NCBI GenBank assembly: GCA_036844705.1
Contig: DAIUFH010000010.1
Location: forward strand, 1 to 43,390
Direction: 5' to 3'
Source of the DNA: DAIUFH01 sp036844705
GTDB taxonomy: Bacteria; Bacillota; Clostridia; Tissierellales; Tissierellaceae
DNA: 43,390 nucleotides
A program made the translations under genes and the position numbers. Under the pieces are notes generated by a model, which was not told where the DNA came from, searched no databases, and worked only from the letters and a program-made list of their open reading frames with translations. Within the stretch, counting starts at the first letter, position 1, and each line of letters begins with the position of its first letter. Below are positions 16,438 through 25,669 of this stretch, in pieces.

Positions 16438-17469
16438 TTATCCAATGATTTTATCAATAATTGGTTTGGCATCATCTGATATCAAATAATCAAAAGTAGT
16501 AGATGGTACCATATCCTCTAAAATACTTATCTTGCCTTCTTTAATAGCTGCCCTGACCCTTGACGCACTTATAATCTGTCCACCTAATGCTTTTCTAGGT
16601 ATTTCTATAACTTCAATATCGTAATTTGGTAACAAATTCTTCATTACAGAATTATATTCATTCGTCACCAAGTCAAATGGTTCTTCGCCTATATATCTTC
16701 TATTAATGCCTAGGGGTGGTGCAATATAGGTTCCAAATATCTTCAAATCCAATTGGGCATGGACATTTACAATTGAATTTTTTTCTTTTATAAAATATGA
16801 TGGAAACGTTGAGTTGGAAATTATATAGTCACTACCCTTATGCAAAATCACATTTTCTAAATGACTTATCCCAGACTTAATTAGGTTAAATCTTACTTCG
16901 TTTGGGAATATGGATTTATCTTCCCAAACAACAAAAAGATGTACTACATCACTATTCCTTGAAGCATTTTCTATAAGATATTGATGTCCATATGTAAAAG
17001 GATTACAATTCATTACAATGCTCGAAATTACATTTCCATCTTTCCTGCTTAGAAATAATCTATTAATATATTTTTCTATACCCATAGGGTCATTTTCAAG
17101 AAGTGTAACCTTACTATCTATTTCTGCAATTTCATAAAATCCTGTATCAAAGAAAAATTTCTTATTTGATGGATTGGTAAATATAAATAGATGACTATTT
17201 CCCCTATCATATTGCTCGTTTAACAACACAGTAATAAGCCTGTTTGTTAAACCAAATCCCTGATAATTGGAATCCACCGCAATACATTTAAGTACATTCC
17301 CTGATAAGGAGCCGGTTCCAATAATTCTGTCCTCATCATATAATGCTATTGTATAATCCACATCTTTTTCCAATATTAAATCAAATTTTTTTAAAAATCC
17401 TTCTACTTCAAATTTTTCATTTGACTTGTTTAAATTGATATTCCTTATATCTATTTGATCTAAATTCAT
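16438..17469 (-). CDS. citC: [Citrate (pro-3S)-lyase] ligase CitC, set 1
   Basis: A 343-residue ligase that activates citrate lyase by acetylating the prosthetic thiol with acetate and ATP. The N-terminal part is a GNAT-like domain (VDSNYQGFGLTNRLI, 65-79); the C-terminal part is a nucleotidyltransferase with NCNPFTYGHQYL (154-165, HxGH-type) and the late ISASRVRAAIK motif. It follows the AbrB-family gene by 33 bases and precedes citD. A second copy lies at 27980; the presence of two suggests each lyase has its own activating ligase. Confidence 0.94.
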   Translation of the reverse strand: MNLDQIDIRNINLNKSNEKFEVEGFLKKFDLILEKDVDYTIALYDEDRIIGTGSLSGNVLKCIAVDSNYQGFGLTNRLITVLLNEQYDRGNSHLFIFTNPSNKKFFFDTGFYEIAEIDSKVTLLENDPMGIEKYINRLFLSRKDGNVISSIVMNCNPFTYGHQYLIENASRNSDVVHLFVVWEDKSIFPNEVRFNLIKSGISHLENVILHKGSDYIISNSTFPSYFIKEKNSIVNVHAQLDLKIFGTYIAPPLGINRRYIGEEPFDLVTNEYNSVMKNLLPNYDIEVIEIPRKALGGQIISASRVRAAIKEGKISILEDMVPSTTFDYLISDDAKPIIDKIIG

Positions 17470-17502
17470 ATTAACTATCCTTATATCGTATTTACAAACC
17501 TA

Positions 17503-18546
17503 TTATTCAGCAATAGAAACTATCAATCTTATTAATTGTGGAAAAATCGAAACCACAGTTATCATTCTAATTATCTGTAAAACTATTAAATCTGCGCTTT
17601 CGATTCCTATATCGGCTGAAATTAAAGCCATATCAGCAGCTCCTGCAGGTGTTGATGCCAACATTGATTCATCAATTGGCATACGATATTTCTTATGTAA
17701 CAAACTCCCTAGAAAAATGCAGGTAATTAAATAACCTAATATCAATAAAATTGCCGGTATAAATAAATATCTCATTTCAACAATTTCGCTATATTCAATA
17801 CTACTACCTATATATGCTCCAGATAAAGCCTGTGCAAATCTTCTCATCAACCTTGGCATACTTGCTTTACCTGTAGATAGCTTCAATACTATTATACTGA
17901 CCATTGAAAATACCAATGCAGCAGAAGGTATGTCACTAAGTTTTCCCAACGCTCCAAATACTGTAGCTACTAATATAGTTACCGAAAAATTTTTAAAGCT
18001 ATTGCTACTGGTAGCTGCTCTTTTATATACTTCAAGTTCTTCATCATCTTTAAAAAATTTTGATTTTGATAATTTTTCAATCATTGTTGGAAATATGCCT
18101 ATACCAAAAACTAGCCTTATAAATTGCATCGCTGCTACCTTTGAAGAATCAGCACCCATTTCATCGGCTATAATTGGTATATCACTAATTCCACCTGGTA
18201 TTGCGCACATTAAAGAAGTGATTAAATCCATTGGACTAGTGAAATATATTAAAAATCCTGACACAATATTTAAAATCAGCATACCTGTTAATAGGGTTAT
18301 TGCAGGTTTGAATATAAGCTTTAACCTCTCAAGGTCACTTCTTTCTATTCCTACACCTATGAAAGCTCCTGCAATTATCTGAGCCATAGTTTTACCAAAC
18401 GTGGGCATATATGCCATACCTGTAGTGATATTTAATATAGATACAGCTACTATACTACCTACCATCATTCCGCCAGGTATCTTTAGTTTATAGAAGATGT
18501 ACCCCATACATACTCCTACAGCCAATGTAAGTAGAAATTTGTACAT
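17503..18546 (-). CDS. AbrB family integral membrane protein
   Basis: A 347-residue membrane protein of the AbrB family (PF05145; unrelated to the DNA-binding AbrB). About ten hydrophobic segments fall in two similar halves, each with a glycine-rich PGG/PAGAADM-type motif: AIPGGISDIPIIADEMG (about 115-131) and STPAGAADMALISADIG (about 294-310). The internal duplication resembles secondary carriers. Function of the family is poorly known; its position between tctA and citC suggests it moves a carboxylic acid or a product in or out. Start ATG 18546 follows GGGAGG. Confidence 0.85.
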   Translation of the reverse strand: MYKFLLTLAVGVCMGYIFYKLKIPGGMMVGSIVAVSILNITTGMAYMPTFGKTMAQIIAGAFIGVGIERSDLERLKLIFKPAITLLTGMLILNIVSGFLIYFTSPMDLITSLMCAIPGGISDIPIIADEMGADSSKVAAMQFIRLVFGIGIFPTMIEKLSKSKFFKDDEELEVYKRAATSSNSFKNFSVTILVATVFGALGKLSDIPSAALVFSMVSIIVLKLSTGKASMPRLMRRFAQALSGAYIGSSIEYSEIVEMRYLFIPAILLILGYLITCIFLGSLLHKKYRMPIDESMLASTPAGAADMALISADIGIESADLIVLQIIRMITVVSIFPQLIRLIVSIAE

Positions 18547-18581
18547 CGTTTTTAATACCTCCCGGCTGATTTAAATCTATC

Positions 18582-18609
18582 ATTCCCTTATCTAGTTGGA
18601 TAAGGGAAT
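18582..18609 (-). terminator. Hairpin between tctA and the AbrB-family gene
   Basis: An 11-bp perfect stem (18582-18592 with 18599-18609, six-base loop) lies 26 bases after the tctA stop. No U-tract follows, so it probably tunes or protects mRNA inside the operon. Confidence 0.5.
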
Positions 18610-18634
18610 AATTAATTTTGTTTTATTTACCCCA

Positions 18635-20137
18635 CTAATTTGTGGCATTTCCCCTATTCCTCTTAAACATTGGCTTTATAACCGGCCATAATAAAGAAAC
18701 TATACTTACTAACATTAGAACTGCTGTGATAGGCTTAGAGAAAACTGCTGCGATATTTCCTTCTTCAATCATTATTGCTCTTCTTAAGTTGGATTCAATC
18801 ATTCCACCTAGTACTAATCCTAATATTAACGCGGGATTATTAAAACCAAATTTAGAATAAGCATATCCGAATATACCTGCTATTACCATTAACAATATAT
18901 TCCCTGTATTGTTTTGTAGAGCATAGCTTCCAATACAAGCTAAAAGTATAATTACAGTACCTAAGACATTATATGGAATTGCTAATATCTTACTAAACAC
19001 CTTAGCAACAGCAAATGAAACAAATACCATCGCAATATTAGTAAATATCATGGAAACAAATACCGCACCCATATACTCTGGCTGTCTTTGAAGTAATAAA
19101 GGACCCATTTGTACACCCTTCATAACCAAGGCAGACATCATTATTGCAGCAGCATTTCCACCCGGAATACCTAATGAAAGCAAAGGTACCATTGACCCTC
19201 CAGTAGCGGCATTATTTGCTGTTTCAGATGCTGCAATACCTCTTGGCTCCCCATGACCATATCTCTCAGGATGCTTGGATAGTTTAACTTCTGTAGTATA
19301 GCTTAAAAATGCGGCTATGGTTGCGCCTGCCCCAGGCAGTATCCCTACTATTGTACCCAAAAGACCGGAACGAGTTATGGTACCCTTCATATTCCAAAGC
19401 TCTTTAACTGAAACAATACCATCATGTGCCTTTTTATCCTTTGCTTCTTTCAAATTCTCAATCTTACTTCTATCTTTTGTTTCCTTTAATACCTCTGTTA
19501 TAGCAAACATACCTATCATAACCGGAATCATTTCAATTCCTGATAACAATGTAGAACTTCCCCATGTAAATCTTGCAAAGCCATGAATTGGATCCATACC
19601 AACTGTTGCCAAAAAAAGACCCATAAGTCCTGATATCAATGTTTTAATAACATTACCTTCATCCAATGCAGTCAATACAGAAAGACCCATAAATGAAATC
19701 GCAAATAATTCTGATGGACCAAATTTTAAAGCTGCTGATGAAAGCTGAGGTGTTATTAAAAGCATCAAAACCGCAGCTGCAATTCCTCCAATAGCTGAAA
19801 CTATTAAGGATATACTCAATGCCTTTAATGGCTGCCCACTTGCTGCCATTGGGTGTCCATCAAATGTCGTTGGAGCACTTGATGGTGTTCCTGGTATTTT
19901 AAACAATATAGCAGTGATTCCGCCGCCCGTTATAGCTGCACAATAAACTGCTACTAAAAATGCTATCGCTGTAACCGGATCAAGTCCGTATGTAAATGTA
20001 AGTCCCAACACTACAGCCATAGATGCACTTACTCCTGGAAGTGCACCAAATATTACACCGATTACAGTTCCAAAGAATATAAGAATTAAAGTAGTTGGAA
20101 CAAAAACAACACTAATACCCATCTTAATTAGTTCCAT
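18635..20137 (-). CDS. tctA: Tripartite tricarboxylate transporter, large membrane subunit TctA
   Basis: A 500-residue, about 12-helix permease of the TTT family. The conserved N-terminal motif GALPGVSASMAVVLGLTF (about 32-49) and the repeated GILPGAGATIAAFLSYTTE (about 264-282) are characteristic, as is SLGIPGGNAAAIMM. With TctB and the periplasm-facing lipoprotein TctC it imports a di- or tricarboxylate using an ion gradient. It starts 11 bases after the tctB stop, with AGGAGG. The co-transcribed citrate lyase makes citrate or a close relative the likely cargo. Confidence 0.94.
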   Translation of the reverse strand: MELIKMGISVVFVPTTLILIFFGTVIGVIFGALPGVSASMAVVLGLTFTYGLDPVTAIAFLVAVYCAAITGGGITAILFKIPGTPSSAPTTFDGHPMAASGQPLKALSISLIVSAIGGIAAAVLMLLITPQLSSAALKFGPSELFAISFMGLSVLTALDEGNVIKTLISGLMGLFLATVGMDPIHGFARFTWGSSTLLSGIEMIPVMIGMFAITEVLKETKDRSKIENLKEAKDKKAHDGIVSVKELWNMKGTITRSGLLGTIVGILPGAGATIAAFLSYTTEVKLSKHPERYGHGEPRGIAASETANNAATGGSMVPLLSLGIPGGNAAAIMMSALVMKGVQMGPLLLQRQPEYMGAVFVSMIFTNIAMVFVSFAVAKVFSKILAIPYNVLGTVIILLACIGSYALQNNTGNILLMVIAGIFGYAYSKFGFNNPALILGLVLGGMIESNLRRAIMIEEGNIAAVFSKPITAVLMLVSIVSLLWPVIKPMFKRNRGNATN

Positions 20138-20148
20138 AACCTCACCTC

Positions 20149-20646
20149 CTAGAATAAAGATTCAATAAATAATGCAAAAGTTCTAAATATACCAGTACCT
20201 CTCGGAAGCATAATATCTAAAACTCCATCAAAGATTATATATAGCAAAACAACACAAACTACAGCGGATAATATCAACTTGCCAATTTTCTTTTGACCAA
20301 GTAATCTTGAATAAGCCATAAAAAATATCAACGAACCAAATATAAATCCTATATAATCCAAAATAAATGAATATGCAATTAATAAAATACTGCCTATAGT
20401 CATTTTGTTTTTAAAAAATTTACTAAGATTAAATGATATCTTAAAGCTTTCTTCATTTTTCTTGTTCTTTACTATCTTGAAGATATTAACACCAATGCAA
20501 ATAACTAATAATACAATTAATATTTGAGGATATTGGGCTCCACTCAATTCACCTTGAATAGAGTCAGGTGCAGTTGATCCTACATAGAAAAAGCAATAAA
20601 TGAAAAATAATAACAATGCCCCATTAAAAACCAGTTCTTGAGCCAT
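20149..20646 (-). CDS. tctB: Tripartite tricarboxylate transporter, small membrane subunit TctB
   Basis: A 165-residue, four-helix membrane protein with the TctB layout: an N-terminal helix (ALLLFFIYCFFYVGS), a loop, a second helix after GAQYPQILIVLLVICI, and a C-terminal pair. TctB proteins are poorly conserved, so the call rests on size, topology and place between tctC and tctA. It starts 90 bases after tctC, across a terminator-like hairpin. Confidence 0.88.
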   Translation of the reverse strand: MAQELVFNGALLLFFIYCFFYVGSTAPDSIQGELSGAQYPQILIVLLVICIGVNIFKIVKNKKNEESFKISFNLSKFFKNKMTIGSILLIAYSFILDYIGFIFGSLIFFMAYSRLLGQKKIGKLILSAVVCVVLLYIIFDGVLDIMLPRGTGIFRTFALFIESLF

Positions 20647-20693
20647 CTATTTCACTCCCTTTCAAATAGCTATTATTGAGAAAAATGATGCCT

Positions 20694-20716
20694 TGAGGGA
20701 GTTTATAGCTCCCTCA
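20694..20716 (-). terminator. Attenuator-like hairpin between tctC and tctB
   Basis: TGAGGGAG (20694-20701) pairs with CTCCCTCA (20709-20716) downstream of tctC, followed after a few bases by ATTTTTC. A partial terminator here would give more binding protein than membrane subunits, a common arrangement in binding-protein transporters. Confidence 0.6.
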
Positions 20717-20736
20717 TAGCATTGATTAAATAAATT

Positions 20737-21720
20737 TTATTTACTTCTCATTTCCTTCATAGTTTCATAATAATCAAACCAAATTTCCTTGAATTCCTCT
20801 TGATTAGCAAAACCAGGTCTATCATTAAGTCCAACTGTTTCCTTCCAGTCAATCCATTCTTGCATTTCATTAACCTTAATAGCAGCAGCCTCTAATGTGT
20901 CTATAGCTCCTTGAGGAGTTCCCTTCATAGCGACTATACCTCTCCATGGCCCTATATAAGCATCTATTTCTAGTTCACCTGTACATTGAACATCCGGTAA
21001 ATTTGAAGCTCTTTCTTCTGCCAAAAGAACTATGCCCTTCATATCCCCTGATTCTATATATGCATTTCCATCAAATGGACTTGTTAATACCATATCAGTA
21101 TGTCCTCCCATAATAGCTGCATTAGCTTCTGCACCACTGGCATATGGAATAAACGATAATTCAATTCCAGCAGCATCACATAATTGCTGAGCTGATGCAC
21201 CATCGATACCATTAATTGACATCATTCCTAATGTAGGCTTTTTATCTGGATTAGATTTACAATAATCTATCAATTCTTCTAAATTGTTATAAGGAGTATG
21301 TTTACCTGCTAATATGATATTTGAATCTTGTACTAATCTTACAACGTGTGCTACATCATTTAATATATCAAAGTTAGCAGTTCCATCAACTGCCGCAATC
21401 ACATGAGAAGGAGTATACATTCCAAAGGTATATCCATCAGCAGGTTGATTTGCAAGGAATTCTGCGCCTTTTACTCCACCAGCACCTTCCACGTTGTTAA
21501 TATTTATTGTTACACCAATCTCTTTTTCAATTAAAGGAGCCCAAGCCCTTATAGTAGTATCTGTTCCACTACCTGGTCCAAAAGGTATAATTATTTCTAT
21601 AGGTCTTTCAAAAACCCATTCTCCATTATTTGCTGTGGTTTCTTGCTTAGGTGATGAACAACCAACAAGTGATACAACAAGAACTAATGACATTAATGCT
21701 AATAAATATTTATTTCTCAT
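20737..21720 (-). CDS. tctC: Tripartite tricarboxylate transporter binding lipoprotein TctC (Bug family)
   Basis: An extracytoplasmic solute-binding protein of about 327 residues. It begins with a lipoprotein signal: basic MRNKYLL, hydrophobic stretch, then LVGCSS, so it is anchored by lipid at the outer membrane face of a Gram-positive cell. The mature part shows Bug-family features: RPIEIIIPFGPGSGTDT and NVEGAGGVKGAEFLA. The frame opens at ATG 21729, but that codon touches the GGGAG ribosome site; ATG 21720 is correctly spaced. The start lies inside the end of larA. The bound carboxylate is probably citrate-like. Confidence 0.93.
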   Translation of the reverse strand: MRNKYLLALMSLVLVVSLVGCSSPKQETTANNGEWVFERPIEIIIPFGPGSGTDTTIRAWAPLIEKEIGVTININNVEGAGGVKGAEFLANQPADGYTFGMYTPSHVIAAVDGTANFDILNDVAHVVRLVQDSNIILAGKHTPYNNLEELIDYCKSNPDKKPTLGMMSINGIDGASAQQLCDAAGIELSFIPYASGAEANAAIMGGHTDMVLTSPFDGNAYIESGDMKGIVLLAEERASNLPDVQCTGELEIDAYIGPWRGIVAMKGTPQGAIDTLEAAAIKVNEMQEWIDWKETVGLNDRPGFANQEEFKEIWFDYYETMKEMRSK

Positions 21721-22999
21721 AATTTGCATCTCCCTTTAATATTTTTGGAATTATGTTTACTGCATTTGGCAAGATTAATGCTTTATTTGGTTCTTTTCGT
21801 TTCAATGCCATATCAACAGCAGACTGAAGCGTTGGAGCCCAATCTAGCATCATCTCTTCTAACTCTTCCTTTGATAAATACTCAGAAACTACTATTACTT
21901 TTCCTTTCAACATTGCCCTAGCATACATAAAAGCCTTATTACTTCCTACATCGTATCCCTCACTTTTAAACCTTTCTATTACTTCCTGCGGATTGTTTGC
22001 TTCTGAAAGCCATTCTTTAAGAACACCTTCACCTAATCCATCCCTACTTTCTGCAACTAGTATAAAGGTACAATCAGGATTACCTATTTTTTCTGCTACA
22101 GATAAAGCCTTTTGGGCCTGATAAAGGTTTCTGTCCCTTGGATATCCCCCTGGACTTACAATTACAACATCTGCTTTTTCTTCAATGCTTACTTCACTAA
22201 CCTCTTTGCATATATCAACTCCTTTTCTATGAGCTTCAATTAAGTCGCCTGCAACAAATGCAATATTTTGTTTATGAGGATTTTGCACTGCATTAACCAT
22301 AAATTTGGTATTAGTTCTTTTAGCCACATCTAAGGCCACCTCGTGAAACGGATTCCCATATATAAAACCCATTGCCGGTTCATAAGGTCTAATTGGTAAA
22401 GAGTGATGTATCTTTAAGGTCTTAAATCCTGCAAGTCCTGGAACTATACTTTTTCTACCTCCACTGTATCCAGCTGAATGATGAGGAGCAATAAGTCCAG
22501 TTACTATACAAAATGTACACTCACTCAATGCTCTATTGACATAAATAGGTACATCATAAAGAGATTCACCTAAATAGACTAAATTATTGTCATCCTTGCA
22601 CTGATGATTGATAACCTCATAATTATTTACAACTTCATTTCCAAGAATATTTATTAATTCCTCCTGTGTAGATGCTCTATGACTGCCAGTGGCTATTATA
22701 AATCTTATCTGATTTGTTTTTAAGCCAAGTTTAGATAATCTTTTTACTATTTCCCCGACAATTAATTTACTTGGACCTGGTCTAGTGTGATCATTAACTA
22801 CTATTAAAACCTTATCATCAATGCTTATCATTTCTTCTAGCCTTGGACTTCCAATAGGGTTGTCCATGGCATCCATAAGTAATTTTTCTTCTTCATAAAT
22901 TTCATCATTTCCTTGAAGATCAATAAATTCAATGTCTATTTTCTCAGGGAAATAAGCACTTTGAAAACCTTTTCCATATGGTACTGTTATCTCTTTCAC
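21710..22999 (-). CDS. LarA family 2-hydroxyacid racemase/epimerase, copy 1
   Basis: A 429-residue protein of the LarA family (nickel-pincer lactate racemase). Residues known in the Lactobacillus enzyme are present at nearly the same numbers: DHTRP (70-74), H107 in TGSHR, H173/H174 in APHHSAGYSGG, K183 in GGRKSIVPG, and H199/H200. The family includes lactate, malate and other 2-hydroxyacid epimerases. The cofactor genes larB, larC and larE are not in this window. It lies between a PrpD-family gene and tctC, so inversion of a hydroxy-di- or tricarboxylate at C2 is more plausible than lactate (inference). Confidence 0.87.
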   Translation of the reverse strand: MKEITVPYGKGFQSAYFPEKIDIEFIDLQGNDEIYEEEKLLMDAMDNPIGSPRLEEMISIDDKVLIVVNDHTRPGPSKLIVGEIVKRLSKLGLKTNQIRFIIATGSHRASTQEELINILGNEVVNNYEVINHQCKDDNNLVYLGESLYDVPIYVNRALSECTFCIVTGLIAPHHSAGYSGGRKSIVPGLAGFKTLKIHHSLPIRPYEPAMGFIYGNPFHEVALDVAKRTNTKFMVNAVQNPHKQNIAFVAGDLIEAHRKGVDICKEVSEVSIEEKADVVIVSPGGYPRDRNLYQAQKALSVAEKIGNPDCTFILVAESRDGLGEGVLKEWLSEANNPQEVIERFKSEGYDVGSNKAFMYARAMLKGKVIVVSEYLSKEELEEMMLDWAPTLQSAVDMALKRKEPNKALILPNAVNIIPKILKGDANYEK

Positions 23000-23030
23000 T
23001 TAATCACTCCTTTCCATTTAACATCATCTA

Positions 23031-24386
23031 CTACTTAAATAATATACTATCGAATTTTTCAATATTTAATATTCTATCTATAATTTCATATACACTTTCT
23101 TCATAACCTACATTAAGCAATGGTACTACTTTATTTTGTATTTCCTTTTTAGAAACAGGATTGTTTGTACTCCCTAACGCATCCCTAACTTCAGCTTCAT
23201 ATTCCTCTCCATTATTCATTCGAATCTTGGTTCTACAACCCCAATGTTCAGGATAGTTATCAGTAAATTCACCACTAGGTATTACTGTAACCTTCTTAAG
23301 TAAATCTTGAACTCTCTTATCCTTTATTTTTTCTTCTTTAAAATTATCTAAAGTTACATTTCCATAAATAAGAGCAGTGGCTACGGTATAAGGTGTCGAA
23401 AACTTAGCATCAGTTGGAGTCACTGGGTTTTTGCTGCCTTCTGTCAATCCACATTGCTTATAGCCTACTAAATATGTTTCAACTATAATTTCACTAATTT
23501 CATTATTTTCTATAGGATAATTGTTCTTAAGATACAAAGCAGAATCAATTGTACAATGCGTACTTCTACAGCATGGATAAGGTTTATTATCTACTCTTAA
23601 AATCTCAAATTCTCTTCCGAGGTCTTTAGTTACTAGTGACAAGTCGTATCCATCTGACATAGCTTTAAATAATCCGCCATCTTTAGCATCCAATATATTT
23701 ACAGGTCCTGTCATTCCTGACTTAGCAAGAATAGCAGCTTCAGCCCCTGATTGAGCTGCTCTTGCCGGATGTAATATTTTTGAACTTGCACTTTCCTCCA
23801 AGAATGCCCATAACCCAAAGGATTGTGTACCAGCCATCCCTAACGCATTTGAAGTTTTATTCAAATTTAGCTTCAATAATTTAGAAGCAACTGCTGCAGA
23901 ACCAAATGTTCCTGCAGTGGAAGTTACATGCCAGCCTTTATTCCTATGACCAGAAACTCCAAATCCCATTCCAATTCTTGCCATTGTCTCATATCCACAT
24001 ATTATAGCTTCAAGTATTTCCTTTCCTGAAGAGCCAAGATATTCACCTAGACATAGAGTCGTTGGTACCACAACAGTTCCAATATGTGTTTTAGATTTCG
24101 TATGTACATCATCAAGCTCCAACCTATGTCCCATCAATGCATTTAAAAAAATTCCCTGTAAAACGGGTACCTTTAATGAACGACCCCAGATTTCTACCTG
24201 ATTTTCATTTGGATAATATGTCTTATACTCATTAATGATTGAGCTTACTAATTCGTCTTTAGATGCTCCAACAGCTGCAGCAAATGAGTCTAAGACGCAA
24301 ATCTTAGTTGTCTCTATAACGTTTTCATAAGCATTGTCTAAATTGAAATTTACAATGAATTCCGCAAGTTTTTCCAATTCTCTCAT
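23031..24386 (-). CDS. MmgE/PrpD family hydro-lyase/decarboxylase
   Basis: A 451-residue MmgE/PrpD protein. Known members are 2-methylcitrate dehydratase, cis-aconitate decarboxylase and iminodisuccinate epimerase, all acting on small di- and tricarboxylates. Conserved positions are visible: LDDVHTKSKTH (91-101), H153 in GWHVTS, K203 in SSKILHPARAA, K268 and H277 in KPYPCCRSTH, matching cis-aconitate decarboxylase D93, H103, H159, K207, K272 and H277 closely. It is the first gene of the citrate operon; ATG 24386 has a weak AGGGG site. Substrate (aconitate, methylcitrate or an unknown acid) cannot be decided. Confidence 0.88.
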   Translation of the reverse strand: MRELEKLAEFIVNFNLDNAYENVIETTKICVLDSFAAAVGASKDELVSSIINEYKTYYPNENQVEIWGRSLKVPVLQGIFLNALMGHRLELDDVHTKSKTHIGTVVVPTTLCLGEYLGSSGKEILEAIICGYETMARIGMGFGVSGHRNKGWHVTSTAGTFGSAAVASKLLKLNLNKTSNALGMAGTQSFGLWAFLEESASSKILHPARAAQSGAEAAILAKSGMTGPVNILDAKDGGLFKAMSDGYDLSLVTKDLGREFEILRVDNKPYPCCRSTHCTIDSALYLKNNYPIENNEISEIIVETYLVGYKQCGLTEGSKNPVTPTDAKFSTPYTVATALIYGNVTLDNFKEEKIKDKRVQDLLKKVTVIPSGEFTDNYPEHWGCRTKIRMNNGEEYEAEVRDALGSTNNPVSKKEIQNKVVPLLNVGYEESVYEIIDRILNIEKFDSILFK

Positions 24387-24431
24387 TTAATCAGCCCCTA
24401 ATAAAATTATAGAGTATTATTTTAAACACCC

Positions 24432-24445
24432 TGTTAACGGTTTCC
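24432..24445 (-). promoter_or_regulatory. CcpA-like cre site upstream of prpD
   Basis: On the minus strand GGAAACCGTTAACA matches 13 of 14 positions of the consensus TGWAANCGNTNWCA, 46 bases upstream of the first gene of the citrate operon. This suggests catabolite repression. Confidence 0.5.
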
Positions 24446-24519
24446 TAAACTTAAATTGTATACAATGTTTATATACAATTATATATCAGGTTGTTAATAT
24501 CATCCAATACGTAAAAAGT

Positions 24520-24554
24520 AATAATACCTATAGGCAAAACCTATAGGTATTATT
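24520..24554. promoter_or_regulatory. LysR-type site and 15-bp inverted repeat between the LysR gene and prpD
   Basis: A perfect 15-bp inverted repeat with five-base loop contains ATAG-N7-CTAT (24530-24544), a LysR/OxyR-type half-site pair. The same pattern occurs at 25550-25564 upstream of the LysR gene. On the minus strand the hairpin is followed by ACTTTTTAC, so it could also terminate the LysR transcript; both uses are possible. Confidence 0.6.
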
Positions 24555-24598
24555 AAAATCATTTTATCTTTGAATATGGGATATATACGACACTTTAA

Positions 24599-25534
24599 TT
24601 AAATTGGCTCTCCAGATTTATAGTATTCATGTACCAAGTCAATGAATACCTTAGCTGCTTTTGACAAATACATATTGGGGTTAGTAGCGATACAGGAATT
24701 CCAATATGCATACTTACAATCATCTATAATAAAATAATTAGAATGATATTTGTCCTCAAATAATTTTACATATTGTAAAGGCATCAGCATAACACCAAAT
24801 CCATTACTAACTAGTCTACGAGCCGTTTCATGATTTTTAAGAGTCAATATAACATTTGGATTAAACCCAGCAAAATTTAGGATTATATCTGATACGTGTC
24901 TCATTCTTTTATTTTTGCCTAACAAAATAAAAGGTTCATCTTTAAATAAATTTAAATCTATTTTGGGATAAGGTAATTTTGAATCAACTATCTTATGCTT
25001 AGACAAAGGATGTTCTAATGGAGTAACCATAATGAAAGGATCTTTATATATCAAATCATACTTTATAGATCTATCTTCGACTAATGGATGACTATGCATT
25101 ATGGCAAAATCAATTTTTCCATCTATTACTGACTTTTCTAGAGTAGTACTATCCTCTTCTCTAGCATATATCTCTATGTTAGGGAACTTCTTTCTAAATC
25201 TCGGTAGTAATATAGGCAAAAGAAACGTACCCATAAAATTAGTTATACCAAATGTTATTCTACCTTTTTTCAAATCATTTATATAGGTTACTTCATTTTC
25301 AAAGTCATTATAGATATTTAAAATTTTAGTAGCTGCTAAAAAATATCTTTCTCCAGCATATGTAAGTTCCATTCCATCACGATTTCTTATGAATAACTTT
25401 GTTCCTATACTATCTTCTATTTTCTGCAGCGCCTGGCTTAATGAAGGCTGGGCAATAAAAAGCTTTTTTGCTGCTTTAGAAATATTTTTAGTCTCAGCAA
25501 TGGTTTTAATATACAACAACTCCCTATCATTCAT
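24599..25534 (-). CDS. LysR family transcriptional regulator of the citrate operon (probable)
   Basis: About 311 residues: winged helix-turn-helix with NISKAAKKLFIAQPSLSQAL (about 17-36), linker helix, and LysR substrate domain. The frame opens at 25570, but ATG 25534 (MNDRELLYIK) fits the family and has a GGGGGT ribosome site. It lies upstream of the prpD-citX operon in the same direction and divergent from the isocitrate dehydrogenase at 25753. ATAG-N7-CTAT sites flank it on both sides, which points to control of the operon, of itself and of the dehydrogenase. The effector is probably citrate or a related acid (inference). Confidence 0.92.
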   Translation of the reverse strand: MNDRELLYIKTIAETKNISKAAKKLFIAQPSLSQALQKIEDSIGTKLFIRNRDGMELTYAGERYFLAATKILNIYNDFENEVTYINDLKKGRITFGITNFMGTFLLPILLPRFRKKFPNIEIYAREEDSTTLEKSVIDGKIDFAIMHSHPLVEDRSIKYDLIYKDPFIMVTPLEHPLSKHKIVDSKLPYPKIDLNLFKDEPFILLGKNKRMRHVSDIILNFAGFNPNVILTLKNHETARRLVSNGFGVMLMPLQYVKLFEDKYHSNYFIIDDCKYAYWNSCIATNPNMYLSKAAKVFIDLVHEYYKSGEPI

Positions 25535-25549
25535 ATCTTTCGACCCCCT

Positions 25550-25564
25550 ATAGATAAAACCTAT
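25550..25564. promoter_or_regulatory. LysR-type site ATAG-N7-CTAT
   Basis: ATAGATAAAACCTAT, 15 bases upstream of the LysR start, shares spacing and most bases with the site at 24530-24544 (ATAGGCAAAACCTAT). A looser ATAG-N8-CTAT pair follows about 20 bp away. Likely autoregulation and control of the divergent dehydrogenase. Confidence 0.6.
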
Positions 25565-25669
25565 GGACACTATAACAAAATAGATATTAGACTATACCTT
25601 TTCTAAATTATACATTTATATTAACAGTAATTCAATCTAGTAAGACTTTTTTATTATAAAAATCTATTT

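Noticed and set aside
24520..24554. Inverted repeat as a transposon end or attachment site
   Set aside because: No transposase or target duplication; its ATAG-N7-CTAT core recurs upstream of the LysR gene, so a regulatory site explains it better.
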